Program-made: the position numbers and the translations under genes
Shown: in pieces, positions 40,726-48,943 of the stretch
Layout: every line of letters starts with the position of its first letter
Position numbering within the stretch: the stretch's first letter is position 1
Source: Woeseiaceae bacterium
Lineage (GTDB): Bacteria; Pseudomonadota; Gammaproteobacteria; Steroidobacterales; Woeseiaceae
Direction: 5' to 3'
Assembly: GCA_030066655.1 (NCBI GenBank)
Contig: JASJBE010000001.1
Span: 24,041-88,040, forward strand
Length of the DNA stretch: 64,000 bases
The notes under the pieces: generated by a model
The model's input: only the letters and a program-made list of their open reading frames with translations
Told to the model about the DNA's origin: nothing
Database searches by the model: none

Positions 40726-41083
40726 CGCTGTCCCCGTTGCCCGTCTCGGCCAGGTCGATCCAGTCGTAAAACTCGAGATCCTCCAGCATCTCGAGGTTGT
40801 CCTCACTCAGCAATATCTCCATGTCGACCGTCGATGCGTCTCCGGGCGTCTCGATGAGAGCCGGGGACTGCATTAATAAGAGCGCCACGGCGGCAGCTGT
40901 TGCGAGCCCGCCTGCCGGCGCCCACCGAAGCAGCGGCGGCCATCGCCGCGGCGACTTCTCGACAGCCGCGTGTCTTGCCTGGTTCAGGCGCGACAGGGTT
41001 GCTGCATCGAGACTGTCGACACTGTCGTCGAACAGCTGCTTCGCGCGCTTTTCGAATGCGTCGTTTGAATCGTTCACTGCCAA
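40718..41083 (-). CDS. DUF3619 family protein, probable anti-sigma-like partner
   Basis: 121 residues: a cytoplasmic helix region (FEKRAKQLFDDSVDSLDAATLSRLNQARHAAVE), one membrane helix (GGLATAAAVALLLMQSPAL, about 58-76) and a short acidic exterior (ILLSEDNLEMLEDLEFYDWIDLAE). DUF3619 genes follow ECF sigma genes in many beta- and gammaproteobacteria and are thought to act as anti-sigma factors. Overlaps the sigma gene end by ten bases, so the pair is co-translated. Confidence 0.85.
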   Translation of the reverse strand: MAVNDSNDAFEKRAKQLFDDSVDSLDAATLSRLNQARHAAVEKSPRRWPPLLRWAPAGGLATAAAVALLLMQSPALIETPGDASTVDMEILLSEDNLEMLEDLEFYDWIDLAETGNGDSVG

Positions 41084-41682
41084 TGCTCTCCCAGTTTGTC
41101 CCGGAGCGTGTGTACCGCCCGGGAATAATGTGTCTTCACGCTGCCCTGTGTACAGCCCATGGCGCTGGCGGTACCCGCCACGTCCAGCCCCTCGAAGGTC
41201 CGGAGCATGAAGGCCTCGCGCTGTCGGGCGGGCAGTTCACCGATCGCGTCTTCGAGTCCGCGCATCGCTTCGCCGGTTTCGGCAAGCTCCTCAGGCGTGC
41301 GCCCGGCGAGATCTTCAGCCTGGGCGATCGGGTCGTAGCCGTCATCGGCGGCCTGTTGGCTGCGGCCAAACCAGCTCATCACCCGGTTGCGGACGACCTG
41401 GCGCCGGTGAAAGTCGCGGATGCCGTTCTGCAGAATCCGGTAAAACAGCGGGGTCCACTCGTTTTCCGGCTGCGATCCGTAGTTCTGCACCAGCTTGATC
41501 ATCGCGACCTGCACGAGATCCAGCGCTTCCTCGCGGTCGCGCACGGCAATTTCAGCGTAGCGCAGCGCGCGACGCTCGATATCCGCAAGGAACCGATTTA
41601 GATCCTCAGATTCGCGCAGCGTCTTAGCTCCCGTGTCACGCTCGCTGCAAGATACCGCAAATGCGGGGCTCGTTGCTTCCAT
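41074..41682 (-). CDS. RNA polymerase sigma factor, ECF-type
   Basis: 202 residues. Sigma region 2 includes RYAEIAVRDREEALDLVQVAMIKLVQNY and WTPLFYRILQNGIRDFHRRQ. Region 4 includes GELPARQREAFMLRTFEGLDVAGTASAMGCTQGSVKTHYSRAVHTLRDKL, the promoter-reading helix-turn-helix. It is followed by DUF3619, a small acidic protein and DUF3106 in one overlapping operon. An RDD protein often found there is absent. It diverges from priA. Confidence 0.93.
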   Translation of the reverse strand: MEATSPAFAVSCSERDTGAKTLRESEDLNRFLADIERRALRYAEIAVRDREEALDLVQVAMIKLVQNYGSQPENEWTPLFYRILQNGIRDFHRRQVVRNRVMSWFGRSQQAADDGYDPIAQAEDLAGRTPEELAETGEAMRGLEDAIGELPARQREAFMLRTFEGLDVAGTASAMGCTQGSVKTHYSRAVHTLRDKLGEHWQ

Positions 41683-41771
41683 GAACGCTTGACTCCCTGT
41701 CTCGGTTCTCTACCTTGTATTGTCCTAACGCAGAGTCGACGAATCCGTTGACACCGTCGTCCGGATTTTTG

Positions 41772-43973
41772 ATGCCTCCTCCGTCGATCCTACAAGTCGC
41801 TATCAACGTGCCCTTGTCGCGGCGCTTCGACTACCTGGCGCCTGCAGGGCAGGCCGCGGTTATCGGCGCCAGGGTCCTGGTGCCGTTTGGCCGCAAAGAC
41901 CAGGTCGGACTCGTCACCGGTCTTGCCGATAGCAGCGAGGTACCCGGAACCAGGCTGAAAGCCGCGAAGGCCGTGCTCGATTCGACGCCGCTGTTGAGCG
42001 AGGAGGACCTTTGGCTGTGCCAGTTCTGCAGCGACTACTATCACCACCCGCTCGGCGAAGTGATTGCGGCGGCGCTGCCCAAACTCTTGAGACTCGGAAA
42101 GCCGGTTTACCCCGAGATGGACTTCCTGCGGGCGACGCAGGCGGCCGAGACGGCGATTGACGGGCTTGGCCGGGCGCCAAAGCAGGCAGAGCTCTTGACG
42201 GCGCTCTTGGACGCAGGCGGCGAAGGCCTGAGCGCCGAGACGCTTTCGGAGCTGATGCCGGCATGGCGACGGGTCGCGAGGCCGCTGATCGAAAAGGGTT
42301 ACGCCCGGCGCGAACGCTACAGGGCCGAGGACCGGCAGCTGGCGCGTGACCTCGAGGCCATTTCGGGCCCCGCATTGAATGAGCATCAGCTCGACGCCGT
42401 CGCCGCGGTCAGGCAGGCGCATGGCTTCGAGAGCTTCCTGATCAACGGTGTCACGGGCAGCGGCAAGACCGAGGTCTACCTGCACCTGATCGCCGATGTG
42501 CTGGACGAGGGCCGGCAGGTGCTGGTGCTCGTACCCGAGATCGGCCTGACGCCGCAGCTTGTGAACCGGTTTCGACGCCGCCTGGGCGTAGAACCCGTGC
42601 TGTTGCACTCGGCACTCAACGACAGTGAGCGCCTCGCCGGCTGGCGGATGGCGCGTAGCGGTCACGCGAAGCTCATCGTCGGCACCCGCTCTGCCGTCTT
42701 CGTGCCGCTCAAACGACCGGGCCTGATCGTGGTGGACGAAGAACATGACGGATCCCTGAAGCAGCAGGAGGGCTTTCGGTATTCGGCCCGCGACCTCGCA
42801 ATCGTGCGCGCGAGTCGCGCCGACGTTCCCGTCGTCCTCGGCTCGGCGACGCCGACGCTGGAGATGCTCAAGCACTGTGCCGACGGTCGCTACAAACGCC
42901 TGGACCTGCCGGCGCGTGCGGGCGGCGCAGAGCCTCCAAAACTGCGACTGGTCGACCTGTCGCGAAGCCCGGGCCGGGACGGCCTGAGCGATGTTCTGCT
43001 CTCCGCCATCGAGCGACACCTTAATGAGGGCGGCCAGGCGCTGATGTTCCTGAATCGCCGCGGCTTTGCGCCAACGCTGATCTGCGGCGCGTGTGGACAG
43101 GTCGCCGAATGCCGCCGTTGCGATGCGCGAATGACGGTGCACGCCAGGGAAGGCATGCTGCGCTGCCACCACTGCGGCGCCGCCCGACCGATTGACCGTG
43201 AATGCGACGACTGCGGCGCTCAGGAGATGCGTCCGCTCGGTGAGGGCACGCAGAAGCTCGAAGACATCCTGACGGCGCGGTTTCCCGGGCGCGAGATCCG
43301 CCGCATCGACAGCGACAGCGTGCAGCGCAAAGGCGCGATTGGCGAGGCGCTGGAGCAGGCCACGGCGGGGGACGCGGACATCCTGGTCGGCACGCAGATG
43401 CTGTCGAAGGGACATCACTTTCCGAAGCTAACGCTGGTCGGCGTCATCAATGCCGACCAGGGCCTGTTCGGCACCGACTTTCGCAGCAGCGAGCGTCTCG
43501 GCCAGTCGATCGTGCAGGTCGCGGGGCGTGCGGGACGCGAGGAGCGACGCGGCGAGGTGTTTATCCAGACCGCGTTTCCGGACAACCCGTTCTGGGATCA
43601 GCTGTTGAATGGCGGCTATGACCGAATCGCCTCGGAGGCCATGCTCGAACGCGAGCAGGCCCACTGGCCGCCGTATGCCCGGTTGGCGCTGATCCGTGCG
43701 TCGGCGCATCGACAGACCGACGCGCTCAAGTTCCTGGAAACCGCAAGGGGGCTTGCCGTGCAGGCGGCCGGGGACCGGCTCCGCGTCCTCGGACCCGTTG
43801 ACGCCCCGATGGCGAAGCGCGCCGGACGCTTCCGGGCCCAGCTGTTGTTACAGGCCCACGACCGGCAGGCGCTGCACCGCTGTCTCAGCGATCTGCGTCT
43901 GAAGCTCGAGGGCCATCCGGAGGCCCGAAAAGTGCGCTGGTCGATCGACGTCGACCCGGTCGAACTCCTCTGA
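41772..43973 (+). CDS. priA: primosomal protein N' (replication restart helicase)
   Basis: 733 residues from ATG 41772; a longer frame begins at 41715. It restarts stalled replication forks. Walker A is GVTGSGKTEVYL, and the DEEH motif is VVDEEHDGSLKQQEGFRYSARD. The zinc-binding module has eight cysteines: CGACGQVAECRRCDARMTVH and CHHCGAARPIDRECDDCGAQ. Helicase C motifs follow (TQMLSKGHHFPKLTLVGVINAD, QVAGRAGR). It heads the priA-argS-SPOR order that is common in gammaproteobacteria. Confidence 0.96.
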   Translation: MPPPSILQVAINVPLSRRFDYLAPAGQAAVIGARVLVPFGRKDQVGLVTGLADSSEVPGTRLKAAKAVLDSTPLLSEEDLWLCQFCSDYYHHPLGEVIAAALPKLLRLGKPVYPEMDFLRATQAAETAIDGLGRAPKQAELLTALLDAGGEGLSAETLSELMPAWRRVARPLIEKGYARRERYRAEDRQLARDLEAISGPALNEHQLDAVAAVRQAHGFESFLINGVTGSGKTEVYLHLIADVLDEGRQVLVLVPEIGLTPQLVNRFRRRLGVEPVLLHSALNDSERLAGWRMARSGHAKLIVGTRSAVFVPLKRPGLIVVDEEHDGSLKQQEGFRYSARDLAIVRASRADVPVVLGSATPTLEMLKHCADGRYKRLDLPARAGGAEPPKLRLVDLSRSPGRDGLSDVLLSAIERHLNEGGQALMFLNRRGFAPTLICGACGQVAECRRCDARMTVHAREGMLRCHHCGAARPIDRECDDCGAQEMRPLGEGTQKLEDILTARFPGREIRRIDSDSVQRKGAIGEALEQATAGDADILVGTQMLSKGHHFPKLTLVGVINADQGLFGTDFRSSERLGQSIVQVAGRAGREERRGEVFIQTAFPDNPFWDQLLNGGYDRIASEAMLEREQAHWPPYARLALIRASAHRQTDALKFLETARGLAVQAAGDRLRVLGPVDAPMAKRAGRFRAQLLLQAHDRQALHRCLSDLRLKLEGHPEARKVRWSIDVDPVELL

Positions 43974-44051
43974 GGGCTGCAGACCCGTAAACTTACGCCA
44001 CGGCATAAGAACTGCTGTAGACTTGCCGGCTCGAAATTTTAGGCCCCGGGA

Positions 44052-45797
44052 ATGAAATCCACGATCGCAGAACTCCTGAGCAGCGCGCTGGCCGACTTGC
44101 CGGCGCTCTCCGATGCACTGCACGGAATCGACATTGCTGCGACGATCGAACGCACGCGCGACGACAGCCACGGCGACTTCGCGTCGAACGTCGCTATGCG
44201 CCTTGCAAAACCCGCACGGCGCAGCCCGAGGGACCTCGCCGGTGAGATCGTGGAGCACCTTGGCGACAGCGAAGAGCTGGACCGTGTCGAGATCGCGGGA
44301 CCCGGCTTCATCAACTTCTACCTGAGCGCCTCGTCCTACCACAGCGAACTGAAGTCGATCCTCGCCCGTGGCGAGGACTACGGCCGCAAGCCGCCCACGC
44401 GGTCGCCCCGCATTCACCTGGAATTCGTATCGGCCAACCCAACCGGGCCACTGCACGTCGGCCACGGCCGTCTCGCAGCATTCGGCGCGACCGTTGGCAA
44501 CCTGCTCGAGTCGCAGGGGCTGCCGGTTCATCGCGAGTATTACGTCAATGATGCAGGGCGCCAGATGGACATTCTCGGCGTCAGCGTGTGCATCCGGTGG
44601 CTGGAGCTTAAGGGCACCGACGTGTCATTCCCGGACGCCGGTTATCGCGGCGACTACATTCGTGACATCGCCGCCGCAATCAACATGACCGGCATCGACG
44701 ACGTGTCGGCTGAGGCGTTGATGGCGGGCCTGCCGGCCGACGGACCGGACGGCGACAAGGAAGCTCGTATCGAGGCGCTGATCGACAACGCAAAGCGGGA
44801 ATTCGGCGAGGACGGGTTCGACCGCATACGGCAGCAGGCGCTGGACAGCATTCGCGACGATATCGAGGACGATCTCGCTGAGTTCGGCGTCCACTACGAT
44901 CGCTGGTTCTCCGAGCAGAGCCTGACCAAGACGGACCGCATCGACACGGCGCTGAGCGTGCTCAATGATCGGGGCATGCTGTACGAGAAGGATGGCGCCA
45001 CCTGGTTTCGCGCGACGGACTTCGGCGACGAGAAAGACAGAGTCGTGGTCCGCGAGAACGGCGTGAAGACCTACTTTGCCTCCGACATCGCGTATCACTT
45101 CGACAAGCGTGAGCGCGGCTTCGATCACCTGATCGACATTCTCGGGGCCGATCACCACGGCTACGTGTCTCGTGTAAAGGCCGGCCTGTCCGCGATGGGT
45201 TACGCCGGCGACGACCTCGAGGTCGAGCTCGTGCAGTTTGTCGCCCTGTTCCGCGGCGGCGAGAAGATGCAGATGTCCACGCGATCCGGTGAGTTCGTAA
45301 CATTGAGGGATCTGCGCAACGAGGTGGGTAACGACGCCGCGCGCTTCTTCTACGTGTCGCGGTCCAACGATCAGCACCTGGACTTCGACCTCGACGTCGC
45401 CAAGTCGGAATCGAACGACAACCCGGTGTACTACATCCAGTACGCACACGCGCGCATCGCCCGCGTCTTCGGCAAGCTCACCGAGGCGGGGCACAGTTAC
45501 GACGAAGGCAGCGCCGCGCTGGACAGGCTGGTCGAACCCCAGGAGCGGGCGCTGATGAAACGACTCAGTCGCTACGCCGAGATCCTCGAGACGGCAGCGA
45601 GGAACCGCGCGCCGCAGACGCTGGTGCACTACCTGCGTGACCTCGCCAACGACTTCCACACACTGTACAACGCGCATCAATTTATCTTAGACGATGCGCC
45701 GCTTCGTGACGCCCGCCTGTTATTGTGCAACGCAACGAAGACCGTCATCGCCAACGGGCTGGACATACTCGGCGTCTCTGCACCGGACAGGATGTAA
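44052..45797 (+). CDS. argS: arginyl-tRNA synthetase
   Basis: 581 residues, class I. The HIGH motif is in NPTGPLHVGHGRLAAFG, and the KMSK counterpart is EKMQMSTRSGEFVTLRDL. The anticodon-binding DALR domain ends the protein (LVHYLRDLANDFHTLYNAHQF). The N-terminal Add1 domain is present. Length is typical. Its TAA overlaps the ATG of the SPOR gene (TAATG at 45795-45799), so the two are coupled. Confidence 0.97.
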   Translation: MKSTIAELLSSALADLPALSDALHGIDIAATIERTRDDSHGDFASNVAMRLAKPARRSPRDLAGEIVEHLGDSEELDRVEIAGPGFINFYLSASSYHSELKSILARGEDYGRKPPTRSPRIHLEFVSANPTGPLHVGHGRLAAFGATVGNLLESQGLPVHREYYVNDAGRQMDILGVSVCIRWLELKGTDVSFPDAGYRGDYIRDIAAAINMTGIDDVSAEALMAGLPADGPDGDKEARIEALIDNAKREFGEDGFDRIRQQALDSIRDDIEDDLAEFGVHYDRWFSEQSLTKTDRIDTALSVLNDRGMLYEKDGATWFRATDFGDEKDRVVVRENGVKTYFASDIAYHFDKRERGFDHLIDILGADHHGYVSRVKAGLSAMGYAGDDLEVELVQFVALFRGGEKMQMSTRSGEFVTLRDLRNEVGNDAARFFYVSRSNDQHLDFDLDVAKSESNDNPVYYIQYAHARIARVFGKLTEAGHSYDEGSAALDRLVEPQERALMKRLSRYAEILETAARNRAPQTLVHYLRDLANDFHTLYNAHQFILDDAPLRDARLLLCNATKTVIANGLDILGVSAPDRM

Positions 45798-46372
45798 TGG
45801 CAAAGAGACGCAAGAAAACGCGCCGCAAGACTCGCAAGGACGATCCCTACCCGGGCTGGGTATGGATGGTGTTCGGGCTCGCGATCGGGCTGTCGGTCGC
45901 TGCCGCCGTCTACTTCAGCGACAGCCCCGAGCCGCGAGTGGCCATGACTGCGGCAGAGCCCGTGCAGTCGCCACAATCGCCGCCGGCATTCGACGACAAT
46001 GGCGAGACGGCGGACATTCCGCCCGCCACGGAACCGCGATTCGACTTCTATGAGCTCCTCAAGAAGATGGAGGTCGAGGTGGACGCCGCAGCGCCGTCGG
46101 TCGAAAAAGACACAACGGCGCAGGCCGTAGTTCAGGAAGGTACGTACATCCTGCAGGCAGGCTCATTCTCATCGAAGGAAAATGCGGAGAGCCGACGCGC
46201 CGAACTGGGCTTTCAGGGCATCGAATCTCGCATCATCGCTGCCAACGTAAATGGCGAAAGAAAGTACAAAGTCCTAATTGGCCCAGTAAGTGACCTCGAT
46301 CGACTTAACCTGCTTCGCAGCCAGCTGCGGGCCGCGGGTATTGACGTACTCCGCATGACCGTCAGTGACTGA
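45797..46372 (+). CDS. SPOR domain protein, FtsN-like
   Basis: 191 residues. The short cytoplasmic part is very basic (MAKRRKKTRRKTRKDD); one membrane helix follows (WVWMVFGLAIGLSVAAAVYF), then a linker rich in P and A, and a C-terminal SPOR domain (about 115-190; GTYILQAGSFSSKENAESRRAEL, IDVLRMTVSD end). SPOR domains bind denuded septal peptidoglycan, so the protein is probably a division protein like FtsN. Coupled to argS. No hslVU genes follow, unlike in pseudomonads. Confidence 0.92.
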   Translation: MAKRRKKTRRKTRKDDPYPGWVWMVFGLAIGLSVAAAVYFSDSPEPRVAMTAAEPVQSPQSPPAFDDNGETADIPPATEPRFDFYELLKKMEVEVDAAAPSVEKDTTAQAVVQEGTYILQAGSFSSKENAESRRAELGFQGIESRIIAANVNGERKYKVLIGPVSDLDRLNLLRSQLRAAGIDVLRMTVSD

Positions 46373-46387
46373 CACATATCTAACTCT

Positions 46388-47617
46388 ATGCCCCGCCGCA
46401 CTGGATTGCTGATGCTTGCTCGCCGCGCCACGTGGCTTGCATCGCTGGCTTTGCTGGCTGCCTGCGCGCAGGTTCCCGAAGTGGTCGTTATCGAAAAGCC
46501 GGCTGAGGCGCCACCGGAGGTGCCTGCCGAACCGGAATCCCCAACGCCGCCTGAAGTGCCGCCGGAACCGCCGCGACCCAACATCACGATCGCATCGGTC
46601 GGCGACATGATGATCGGCACCGACTTCCCGGAAAACCATCTGCCCGACGACGATGGCATCGGATTCTTTGGTGGTGTCCAGTCGTACCTGTCGAACGCGG
46701 ACCTGGCGGTCGGGAACCTCGAAGGCGTGCTGGTCGACGGCGGCGAACCGGCGAAGGCCTGCAAGAACCCGAAGGCCTGCTGGCTGTTCCGTTCTCCGAC
46801 GCGATACGCGTCGCACTATCGAGCAGCCGGGTTCGATGTGCTGAGCCTCGCCAACAACCACGCGCGGGACTTCGGCGAGGAAGGCAGGACATCGAGCATG
46901 GAGGCACTCGATGCGGTCGGCATAGTTCATTCCGGCAGGGAAGGAGAGTTCGCAAGTTTCGAGGCGAAGGGACTGAAGGTCGCGTTCCTGGCCTTTGCGG
47001 TGACAAGAAACTCGAACCTGATGCTCGACTACGATCTTTCGGAGCAGCAAGTTCACGAGCACGCCCGGGATCACGACATCGTCATCGTCTCCTTCCACGG
47101 CGGCGCCGAGGGACTGGAATCGCAAAACATCCCGTTCGACGAAGAAACCTACTACGGAGAACCGCGTGGCGACGTCGTTCTGTTCGCGCGGCGCATGGTG
47201 GACGCCGGCGCCGATCTCGTCATCGGTCACGGTCCCCACGTCATCAGGGCGATGGAACGCTACAAGGACCGGCTGATCGCCTATAGCCTCGGGAACTTCG
47301 CGACCTACTACGGCATCAGCGTCGCCGGCATCAAGGGCGTCGCCCCGATTCTCGTAACAAAGCTCGGCCCGGACGGCCGCTTCATCGATGGCAGCATCGT
47401 ATCGACACGGCAGTTGCGGCCCGCCGGACCAACGCTGGATCCGACACGACGCGCTCTCAGGCTGGTGCGTGAACTGACGGCCGAGGACTTCGGTGACTCG
47501 GGCTTGAGCTTTAACGATGACGGAACGATAACGGCCGTCGAACGCGGTCCGGTGCCGGAGCACCCACCGGTAGAGTCAGTCGTCGGCGGTGATGGACTTG
47601 AAGTCGACGCCGAGTGA
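46388..47617 (+). CDS. CapA family lipoprotein
   Basis: 409 residues. A lipobox ends the signal segment (LASLALLAAC, Cys at about 26); a linker of proline and glutamate repeats (about 35-60) follows. The PGA_cap/CapA metallophosphoesterase domain begins ITIASVGDMMIGTDFP and has VGNLEGVLVD, LSLANNHARDFGEEG, VSFHGGAEG, and ADLVIGHGPHVIRAMERYKDRLIAYSLGNFATY. The domain is linked to poly-gamma-glutamate or capsule biosynthesis. No capsule genes are near. Its last 42 bases overlap the convergent ntrX gene. Confidence 0.92.
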   Translation: MPRRTGLLMLARRATWLASLALLAACAQVPEVVVIEKPAEAPPEVPAEPESPTPPEVPPEPPRPNITIASVGDMMIGTDFPENHLPDDDGIGFFGGVQSYLSNADLAVGNLEGVLVDGGEPAKACKNPKACWLFRSPTRYASHYRAAGFDVLSLANNHARDFGEEGRTSSMEALDAVGIVHSGREGEFASFEAKGLKVAFLAFAVTRNSNLMLDYDLSEQQVHEHARDHDIVIVSFHGGAEGLESQNIPFDEETYYGEPRGDVVLFARRMVDAGADLVIGHGPHVIRAMERYKDRLIAYSLGNFATYYGISVAGIKGVAPILVTKLGPDGRFIDGSIVSTRQLRPAGPTLDPTRRALRLVRELTAEDFGDSGLSFNDDGTITAVERGPVPEHPPVESVVGGDGLEVDAE

Positions 47618-48943
47618 GCGAAGCTTGCGGTACAGGTGCGTCCTCTCCATGCCGACCCGTTTAGCGAGTCGGCCGACCTTGCCTTCACACAACACCAGCT
47701 GTTGCTGCAGGTAAGCCCGCTCGAATTGCTCTCGCGCTTCGCGCAGCGGCAGCGCCAGCAGATCCTGTTTGACCAGCGGTTCCTCATTCTTGACGTTGTC
47801 GGCGATCTCGGCTTCGACTTCGGCAAGCGTGATGTCATCGTCCGACCCGCTCATCAACAGCCGCCGGACGAGGCTCTTGAGCTCGCGGACGTTGTCCGGC
47901 CACGGATAGTTGCGAAGCCGATTCTGTGCGGCGACATCGAAGCGGCGGAATGTCAGCCCCTCGTTCTCGACGAGCTTGTCGACGTAGTAGGCCAGCAGTT
48001 CCGGCACGTCCTCTGAGTAGTCGCGCAACGGAGGGACGCGCAGGCCCAGCGCGTTCAGGTGTGCATGCAGATCTCGACGCAGTTCGCCCGAATCAAGCTT
48101 GCGGTCGATATCGTCACCCGCGGTCGCCAGCACCCGGGCATCGAAGCGGATGGGACTTTTGCCGCCCACGCGCATGAAGCTTCCCTCTTCGAGGGCGCCG
48201 AGCAGTACCTTCTGCGCCTCGTCGTTGAGGTCGGTCAGTTCATCGATAATCAGGGTCCCTTTGCCGGCCTTCTCGATGACACCCGGATAGATCGTGCCAT
48301 CCTGCTCGCTGCCGAGAATCTGCTCCTCGGCATTGCTGCGCGTGATGGACGCACCGGTCAGGACGACGGCGGGCTCAGCCGCGCGTCCGCTCAAACCGTG
48401 CATGTAGCGAGCGAACGCGCCGCGGCCCGTGCCCGGCTCGCCGCTGATCAACACGGTTGAATCCTGTAACGCGAACTGCTGTGCCCGTTCTCGCAGGCTC
48501 TTCATCAGTTCGCTGCGACCCACGGGTGTCAGCAATGCCGGCAACATCGTCCTCGACTTGCCCGCCTGCGACGCGACAGATTCCAGCGCTGACTCGACGG
48601 TGCGCAACAGCTTCGCCAAGGACAGCGGTTTCTCGACGAAATCGAAAGCACCGAGGCGCGTGGCCTCGACGGCAGTATCGACGGTGCCGTGCCCGGACAT
48701 GATGACGACGGGGCACTGTAGCTCGCCCGATTCCGACCACTCGCGAAGCAGGGTGATACCGTCGGTGTCGGGCATCCAGATATCTAAGAGGATCAGGTCG
48801 AACTTGTCGGCCTCGCGGGCACGGCGAGCCTCCTCGGCGTTCGCCGCGACGGTCACACCGTAACTCTCATCGCTGAGAATTTCGGAAATCAGCGCCCGAA
48901 TGTCCGCTTCATCATCTACAACGAGTACGTGAGCATTCGTCAT
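47576..48943 (-). CDS. ntrX: NtrX-type response regulator with atypical AAA domain
   Basis: 455 residues. The receiver domain has D10, D11 and phosphoacceptor D54 in [13 protein letters not shown]. The AAA region (about 145-375) keeps Walker B (GTLIIDEL) and the sensor motif [29 protein letters not shown], but Walker A reads GEPGTGRG with Arg174 in place of Lys, and the GAFTGA loop for sigma-54 contact is absent. A Fis-type helix-turn-helix ends the protein ([23 protein letters not shown]). The gene name follows from its overlapping partner ntrY. It overlaps the CapA-like gene. Confidence 0.93.
   Translation of the reverse strand: MTNAHVLVVDDEADIRALISEILSDESYGVTVAANAEEARRAREADKFDLILLDIWMPDTDGITLLREWSESGELQCPVVIMSGHGTVDTAVEATRLGAFDFVEKPLSLAKLLRTVESALESVASQAGKSRTMLPALLTPVGRSELMKSLRERAQQFALQDSTVLISGEPGTGRGAFARYMHGLSGRAAEPAVVLTGASITRSNAEEQILGSEQDGTIYPGVIEKAGKGTLIIDELTDLNDEAQKVLLGALEEGSFMRVGGKSPIRFDARVLATAGDDIDRKLDSGELRRDLHAHLNALGLRVPPLRDYSEDVPELLAYYVDKLVENEGLTFRRFDVAAQNRLRNYPWPDNVRELKSLVRRLLMSGSDDDITLAEVEAEIADNVKNEEPLVKQDLLALPLREAREQFERAYLQQQLVLCEGKVGRLAKRVGMERTHLYRKLRSLGVDFKSITADD

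Noticed and set aside
41790..43418. Minus-strand frame of 542 codons opposite priA
   Set aside because: It lies wholly inside priA and has no recognisable domain; a GC-bias shadow.
46274..47563. Minus-strand 429-codon frame opposite the CapA-like gene
   Set aside because: The plus frame has a lipobox and all CapA motifs; the minus frame has none.
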